Source: Euptelea pleiosperma
Taxonomy: Eukaryota > Streptophyta > Magnoliopsida > Ranunculales > Eupteleaceae
DNA: 64,000 bases
Direction of reading: 5' to 3'
NCBI GenBank assembly: GCA_035048495.1
Contig: CM068547.1
Span: 30,697,913 to 30,761,912, forward strand
A program made the position numbers and the translations under genes. Under the pieces are notes generated by a model that saw only the letters and a list, made by a program, of their open reading frames with translations, had not been told where the DNA came from and ran no database searches. Shown here piece after piece: positions 58,109 to 64,000 of the stretch; within the stretch, counting starts at the first letter, position 1, and each line of letters starts with the position of its first letter.

Positions 58109-58463
58109 GGACTAAAACTTCTGTCACGGCGCAAAATATGAGCCACGTGGCACACTCTTAGTGGGCGCTGACTGTATGGATGTTTGGCCAGTCTCTCGGT
58201 GGACCTACAAACCAAAAATCAGCTTGATTAGTGATTTACAACCTTTGGATCTTTGCACCCAAATAACGCTCAATAATGCTCAAATTCCTACCATTAAAAT
58301 CAACCCATGAAAATAACTTCAATCGAATCATTTGGAAATCACTAATTAGGCTGATTTTTTATTTAGAGGTCCATCAAGGGGCTGGCCAAACATCCATACG
58401 GTCAGCATCCACTAAGAGTGTGCCACGTTGCTCATATTGTGCGTTGTGACAGAAGTTTTACTC
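58109..58463. repeat. Foldback MITE, family A, with target duplication
   Basis: AATAGCAT (58101-58108, 58464-58471) flanks GGACTAAAACTTCTGTCAC and its inverse GTGACAGAAGTTTTACTC. Arms carry GAGCCACGTGGCACACTC and its inverse. 355 bp. Confidence 0.8.
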
Positions 58464-58534
58464 AATAGCATATACCTGCCATAAAAAAAATAAGAAGAAA
58501 GAACAGGGTTCAAGACCCTCCGCTAGAAGGTGCC

Positions 58535-58655
58535 AGCTTGCTCAGTTGGTAAAGTTTGTGGGTGATGATACCATAGACCTGGGTTCAAGACCCGTCTTCA
58601 CCGAGTTACTGATCTCTTTAAAAACAGGCTTAACTACCAAAAAAAAAATTCGATC
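58535..58655 (+). mobile_element. tRNA-like SINE
   Basis: It has an A-box-like TTGCTCAGTTGGTAAAG and a B-box GGGTTCAAGACCC at tRNA-like spacing (about 35 bp), then an A-rich 3' end (58638-58648). The tRNA-like part does not fold into a convincing complete tRNA, so I do not call a tRNA gene. Confidence 0.65.
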
Positions 58656-59169
58656 AGAATGCCACCATGTTGTTTGTCAGATTTTTTTTTTTCAAAACGA
58701 CCCCAATTATATCACTTAAAATTCTTTTACAATAAGGATTATCACATCTTTTTGTCTTTACTGTTTCAGGCTACTGACCCAATGGATGTTTGGTCCATCC
58801 ATAGGTTGACTTACGCAACAAAAATCAGCCTGATTAGTGATTTGATCATAATGCTCAAAATTCACTGTTAAAACAAACCATGAAACAGACTAATCCAATG
58901 GATAAAAACTACTAATCAAGATGAATTTTATATACAGGTTGATTAAAAGTTTGTACTTACCCATAATTAAAATCGTAATGATCGATCACATGGTCCAAGG
59001 TCCATGGATGTACATGGTGGTGTCATTTTGAAAATGTGCCTCAAGTTACCTGCTAAATAGTGATGCTCAAATTCCACGGTTAAAAATCAACCCATGAAAA
59101 CGACTCCAATCGAATGCTTAGAAATCACTAATCAGGCTGATTTTTTGCATGTAGGTCCACCTAGGGAAT

Positions 59170-59655
59170 GATCACTGATAGACTCATAGAATCCTGGGGT
59201 AGGATAGACTGGACTAATTAAGTTCAGAATAATGCTACCCCATGATAACCGCAAAAAAAAATAAAAAAAAATAAAAAAAAAAATTTTAAAATTGACCAGT
59301 TGCCTGCCGTTGGATTAATTAGATAAATGGTCCACGAGGTAGATTGTAAATTTGGCCCGAGGTCCGAACCAGGCTCGGCCCAAAAATCAAACTACTAGAC
59401 CACGGGCGATCATCTCAAAGTTAGGTGTTTAACATGAGAATAATGAGATCATTATCCTTGTATCCAAGGGCTAGAATTCAGGTAGTATCATATTAAGATG
59501 TAACATCCCCCCCCCCCTGTATCCAATCCGTAATCTTAATTACTATTAATTACGAGAATATCCAGCAAACCTTATTAAGGGAAATTCGTTTCTAATATAA
59601 GAGATATAACGAAATACTCTTTAATTTGACAACGCAGCATTAAACATCAAAAGCT
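59170..59655. other. Upstream region of the neprosin-type gene
   Basis: It contains A-rich runs (59250-59285) and a run of ten C at 59510-59519. No gene or complete repeat recognised. Confidence 0.4.
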
Positions 59656-59663
59656 TATAAAAT
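59656..59663 (+). promoter_or_regulatory. Possible TATA box of the neprosin-type gene
   Basis: TATAAAAT lies 54 bp before the start codon, which would give a leader of about 20 bases. Position only; not otherwise tested. Confidence 0.45.
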
Positions 59664-59709
59664 GGTGACCATGTGATGATTGAGTCAGGATATTAGCAGT
59701 TCATGATCC

Positions 59710-61310
59710 ATGGCAGCAAGTAGAATGCTTACTGGTTACGACTTCATGGGTTTGAAGACCATCATATTAGCTATGATTTTATCACTGTGTTTGAGTCACC
59801 ATAGAATCGAAGGAGAGAGGAGCATCTCTAAAGAAGAAGATCTGGAGTTCGACAGACAACTCAAGATTCTCAATAAGCCACCCATCAAGACCATTCAGGT
59901 TCTCTCTCTCTCTCTTATATATATATAACACTCATTTCTTACACCTGGGGTGGGGTCACATTGTGTTGTCCTTGCCATGACGATCATCACCACCAAAAAT
60001 TAGTTCATTTTGAAGCCTATAAGAGGGGTATAAGTCGGGAGGCAACCACTATCACTTGTTATAAAGGACTGGGCTCATATGCAAATGGGTTAAGGGCTAA
60101 TTTTTGGTGATGATATTCTTTTCAACATGGATATCAACCTCACAAAAAATCAGCCCATACCAACATTTGTAGCTTTATGAAAAGTGGATTACAAGTTTGG
60201 ACCATCCATTTTCACCGTTAAATTTAGGTCCATCTTTGATAGGGTTAGAAGTTTTAAAAATTACTAATTTTTGGCTATGTATTTGGGCCCCACATCCATT
60301 AGTAATCTATTAGTAAGAATTCCATGAGTCATTCTATCCCAGCCCCTGATTTTTGGTGACGATGATCTCCTCACCATCCTTGAGTCATTCTATCCCTATC
60401 AAAGATGGACCTAAATTTAACGGTGAAAATCGATGGTCCAAAAATTTTCAATTTGCAATCCACTTTTCACAAGGCTGCAAATGTTGGAATGAGCTGATTT
60501 TTTGAGTGGTTGATATCCATGTTGAGAAGAATATCATCACCAGAAATCAGCTCTTATCTCATCTGCACGTGGGCCCCACATCCATTAGTAAGAATTCCAT
60601 GAGTCATTTTATCCCAGCCCATCTACATAACAAAACAGGGAAGTTGTCTCCCCACCTACACCCCCTCTTATCTGTTTCAACAAAGAAGGGCCGAGATCTT
60701 ATCCCCCAAATGGACGGTGGATCTCAGCCACTCACCTGATTTTGGCAAATGCTTTGACGGCAAGTGCCGAGGGCATGGGCCACCCACTACTAAAAAAAAC
60801 TATGAAACATCTATGGGATCCCAACATCCATTTCAGTACTTAAGTCACTCTTGATAGGGTTAGAAATTCATATTATGCTGATTTTTTGTGAGTAAGATCT
60901 CCATGGTGAGATCATTTTCACCAAAAAAATTAAATAACTCTTGAATAATCTCCATTTGTATTCATCTTGCATCTTGTATGAGTTGATATTTAAGTATACT
61001 AGTGGGTGGCCCATTCCCACGGCACTCCCCAATAAGGCATTTTCCAAAATCGGGTGAGTGGCTGAGATCCACCGTCCAGTTGGGGGATAAGATTTCGGCC
61101 CTTCTTTATTGAAGCCTATAAGAAGGGGAGACAACCGAGCTCCCTTGTTATATAGATATACCAAATTATGTTTATTAATTCATATCCTCACTAACACGAT
61201 GGTGTTGATTCTTCTTTTCAAAGACTGAATGGGGCGATATCCTCGATTGTATTGACATCAACAAGCAACCGGCATTTGATCATCCTTTGCTTAAAAATCA
61301 CAAAATCCAG
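59710..61310 (+). CDS. Neprosin-domain (DUF239/DUF4409) protein, first two exons only
   Basis: Exon 1 59710-59898 and exon 2 61224-61310 join in phase 0 through GT-AG sites. Exon 1 encodes a signal peptide ([19 protein letters not shown] core) and the start of the N-terminal activation-peptide region ([19 protein letters not shown]). Exon 2 encodes [20 protein letters not shown] then NHKIQ, the conserved motif at its end. Neprosins are secreted prolyl endopeptidases with a catalytic glutamate pair; many plant members are uncharacterised. The catalytic C-terminal domain (normally about 250-300 residues) is not found before 64000. Either it lies beyond the window or the gene is broken. A donor GTATTT follows exon 2, so continuation is expected. 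Intron 1 is filled with MITEs and two mini-Helitrons. Confidence 0.82.
59930..60621. repeat. Family D foldback MITEs in neprosin intron 1
   Basis: Arms CCAACATTTGTAGCTTTATG...AAAGTGGATTACAAG and CTTTTCACAAGGCTGCAAATGTTGGAATGAGCTG form a long palindrome with GATGATATTCTTTTCAACATGG / ATATCATCACC outside it. Blocks such as GAGTCATTCTATCCC occur twice (60327, 60383). Confidence 0.6.
60622..60790 (+). mobile_element. Mini-Helitron, copy 4
   Basis: It starts TCTACATAACAAAACAGGG after A and ends CCACCCACTAC before T; the usual CTAG has become CTAC. 169 bp, in neprosin intron 1. Confidence 0.78.
60999..61156 (-). mobile_element. Mini-Helitron, copy 5 (inverted)
   Basis: On the minus strand it starts TCTATATAACAAGGGAGC after A and ends GGGCCACCCACTAG before T. 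158 bp. It ends 67 bp before neprosin exon 2. Confidence 0.82.
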
Positions 61311-61728
61311 GTATTTTTTTCTCCTGATACAAATATTATTAAAAGTTGAAAATTATGAATAATTCGACATATTTTACAGAACAGAAAGAATCTTTATAAC
61401 TTGAATTAGCACAAGCCTACAAGAAGGTAGAAAATGCAATTATTATACTTGTAAAATCCAAATCAAGGAATAATTGAGAAATTCTATAACTTCGAGCATG
61501 CTGTGATTTATAAGAAGTGATGCAGATATGGTGCCGCTATACTAATTTTTTGATATTACACTTAGGTCAATAAATGCGTGCATAATGACAACGGACCATT
61601 GGATCATGATGCCCATACATGAGAAGGGGTAAAAGGACTCTCTTATAACTGGTACTAAAGTTGCCTCCATATCGAGAAATTAATTTGAAAAAACAAACAA
61701 AAAAGTAAATGGCTTCAGTTTGATTTTT
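61311..61728. other. Sequence after neprosin exon 2, nothing recognised
   Basis: AT-rich; presumably intron 2. No further neprosin exon was found. Confidence 0.4.
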
Positions 61729-62670
61729 GGGCTTTTTTGCTTTACCCCTTACTTTATTGATGCAATTTGCATCTCACCCAATGTTTTCAAAATATTTGCG
61801 TCTCACCCTTTGACCATGGTCAACGTCGATGACCATAGACGGTCTTCGGATTGACATCCCAATATTTTTTTAAATGACTATAATGACCTTGGGTGAGATG
61901 CAAATATTTTAAAAACATTGGGTGCGATGCAAATTGCATCAATAAAGGGGGACTAGCAAAAGATCCTTTTTTTTTTTCGAGGATTTTTTTTTTTTTTTTT
62001 TTTGAGGACTGTGAGCTCAAAACCTTTCTTCATTTACTTTTGGCCCAACCATAGGTGTACCTACAGACCAAAAATTAATCTAATTGTTACTTCTTAAGCA
62101 TTAGATTAGAGTCATTTTCCTGGGTTGATTTTATCCGTAGAATTTGAACATTATTTGGGGTACAAAGATCCAATGGTTTGAAATCACTAATCAGGCTGAT
62201 ATCAATATTTGATATGTAGCTCCATCTAGCTATGGGCCCAACATCCATACGGTTAGTAACCTCTAAGAGTGTGCCACGTGGCTCATATTTTGGTCCCTCG
62301 TCATCATTGATGAGGGACATTAGCGTGCTTAACAACCTGTGAAGGTGAGTTCCTTTTACAGTTCACAATCCTCAAAAAAAGGTTGAGCTCACAATCCTCA
62401 AAAAGGAAAAAAAAACCTGGAAAAAAAGTTTTTTTGCTTGTCCCCCTTACATTATTGATGCAATTTGCATCGCACCCAATGTTATTAAAATATTTGCGTC
62501 TCATCCAAGGTCATTATAGTCATTTAAAAAATATTGGGATGTCCATCCGGAGACCGTTTATGGTCAACAACGCTGACCATGATCAAAGGGTGAGACACAA
62601 ATATTTTGAAAACATTGGGTGAGATGCAAATTGCATCAATAAAGTAAGGGGGTAAAGCAAAAAAGCCCTT
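61729..62670. repeat. Two inverted copies of a palindromic MITE flanking a family A element
   Basis: 61729-61968 and 62425-62670 are each palindromes (GATGCAATTTGCATC near each end, GTGAGACGCAAATATTT arms, a centre with GACCATGGTCAACG). They lie in opposite directions to each other. Between them is a family A foldback copy (62040-62330) and duplicated GAGGACTGTGAGCTC / GAGCTCACAATCCTC segments. Confidence 0.65.
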
Positions 62671-62970
62671 GATTTTTTATTTTTTTTTTAATTAAACTCT
62701 TTTAGATATTTTGGTTTCTACGTTCATCTTAACTTTGTACCCTGAGATCACCTTGATCTCCTTTTCATTAATGCATTCCTGGACTTATAAAAAAAAAAAG
62801 ATATATATAGTCAAAACTCCTACATCTAGGAAGGGAAATCCCCAAATCGTTCATGGTTTTCATCCAATCTAAATCAATGTATTTTTATGGCTAGATGAAG
62901 ATGCGCTTATAAAATATATATTATCTGTACGATGTGTACCAATCAAACTAAAGGAAACAATTCTCATGAT

Positions 62971-63205
62971 TTTTTTTTTTTTTTGAAACCGTAGGGCATC
63001 CGGGCCTCTTAGAGCACCCGACTAGTCCCCCGGGGCATGATAGTCACCCCTTCCACACATGCCGGAGTGTACTGGAAAAGTTAATGTGGATAAAGCCACT
63101 TATTACCCTCTAGTACTCTTTCCAGGGGTTGGTCCCAAGGAGAGTTGAACTCAGAACCTCCTTTAGGGAGTGGAGTCCTGGCCATCTGCACTCGACACCC
63201 TAGCT
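62971..63205 (-). mobile_element. SINE, tRNA-like, with A tail
   Basis: On the minus strand it begins AGCTAGGGTGTCGAGTGCAG, has a B-box-like GAGTTCAACTCTCC, a 3' part GGTGCTCTAAGAGGCCCGGA and ends GGTTTC plus an A run of 14. It shares its 3' part with 49085-49258. Confidence 0.75.
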
Positions 63206-64000
63206 AAAATAAAAGAAGTTGAATAATAATATTCAAAGAATGAGGGTAGCATAGATTTGGATATTGAGATGGATTATTGAAAAACTAATAAAAATGTGCA
63301 TAATTGAAAAATCTAAGAATGGCTCTTGCTAATAAGCAATAAGCAATAAGGTAATGGAGAGTCGATTGAGATAGTTTTACTATGTACAATAAAGATTATC
63401 GATAGCAACAATGGAATATGAAAATGGTGTGGACTGAGTTAGTAAGAAAATAGAAGAAGACACTATAATCTCTATATTAAATGACAAAATAGAACTGCAA
63501 ACATATATTATTGAGAAAAGACAGTGTATAGTAATTCAGTGGGATTATACGTACGTACCTACAGCTTAAGAGTAAAACATATATAAGCTAAAAATCTTAC
63601 ACTTTTAAGTGATAGACAAGCAAATAAAGAAAGAAGGGTAAGGTTGGTAATGCTAAACATAGTTGGTTCGCATTTTGATTCAATCTATTTGATTCACAAT
63701 TAACTATATTTGTTTATGAAAACAAAGGAAAGTTTCAAATTTGACCACTTAATTTGCTAAACTGGTTTCCAAATTGCTGGACTTTAAGTAATTATGGAAC
63801 TGTGATTCTACATAGAGATTTTTGATACTAAACAAGTTTTAATAAAGGGATGGGAAATTTAAAGGATACATCTTAGTTAGATGAAATTCAAGTCTTATCT
63901 TAAATTTACTTTTCTCAATTGAATTATGCATTTTATCATGTAATCAGATATGATCTATATTTGATAGTTGTATTTTTTTTTCTAATTTTAACTTAGCTAA
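63206..64000. other. Intergenic or intronic, nothing recognised
   Basis: AT-rich sequence. No neprosin exon, other gene or known repeat of this window was seen. Confidence 0.4.

Noticed and set aside
58535..58610. A tRNA gene
   Set aside because: It has A- and B-box motifs, but no convincing acceptor stem or anticodon arm, and an A-rich tail follows; SINE is the better call.

Overview
The window is nuclear DNA of a flowering plant. It has GT-AG introns, plant-type gene families (an SCAI/DUF3550 protein, glycine-rich cell-wall proteins, a neprosin-type protein) and AT-rich spacers packed with plant transposons. No species can be named from the sequence; the exon phases and codon use do not look like a grass, but that is an impression only.

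Five kinds of host gene are supported. (1) An SCAI-homologue gene on the minus strand, ten exons, 14407 down to 326; exon 4 lacks one base. (2) Two tandem glycine-rich secreted-protein genes on the minus strand, 20907-21875 and 27943-28860, which are copies of one ancestral locus including the promoter. (3) A six-exon small J-domain protein gene on the plus strand, 43066-51108. (4) An intronless gamma-glutamylcyclotransferase (AIG2-like) gene on the minus strand, 56621-57139. (5) The first two exons of a neprosin-domain gene on the plus strand, 59710-61310; its remainder is not in the window. These genes do not form a pathway; they are ordinary, separately transcribed plant genes.

Almost everything else is mobile DNA: two truncated LINEs (in the SCAI and J-protein introns), a decayed Ty1/copia fragment, tRNA-like SINEs, Helitrons (two larger ones and five copies of a ~160-170 bp mini-Helitron, two of them head-to-tail), long-palindrome MITEs with 8-9 bp target duplications, and a distinctive set of small hAT-like elements.

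The most interesting signal is that last set. Many small elements have 8-bp target duplications and ends of the type CA(T/A)GG...; two have an end differing at one position from the maize Ac end. Their interiors are degenerate arrays of short self-complementary motifs that mostly end in CGG: GATCGG, TTTCGG, AAACGG, TAACGG, GTGTCGG, ACCGG. Ac transposase is known to bind AAACGG, so the families may be parallel expansions of transposase-binding-site variants. Several insertions are datable inside the window by nesting, by a paralogous empty site, or by sharing between the two GRP copies.
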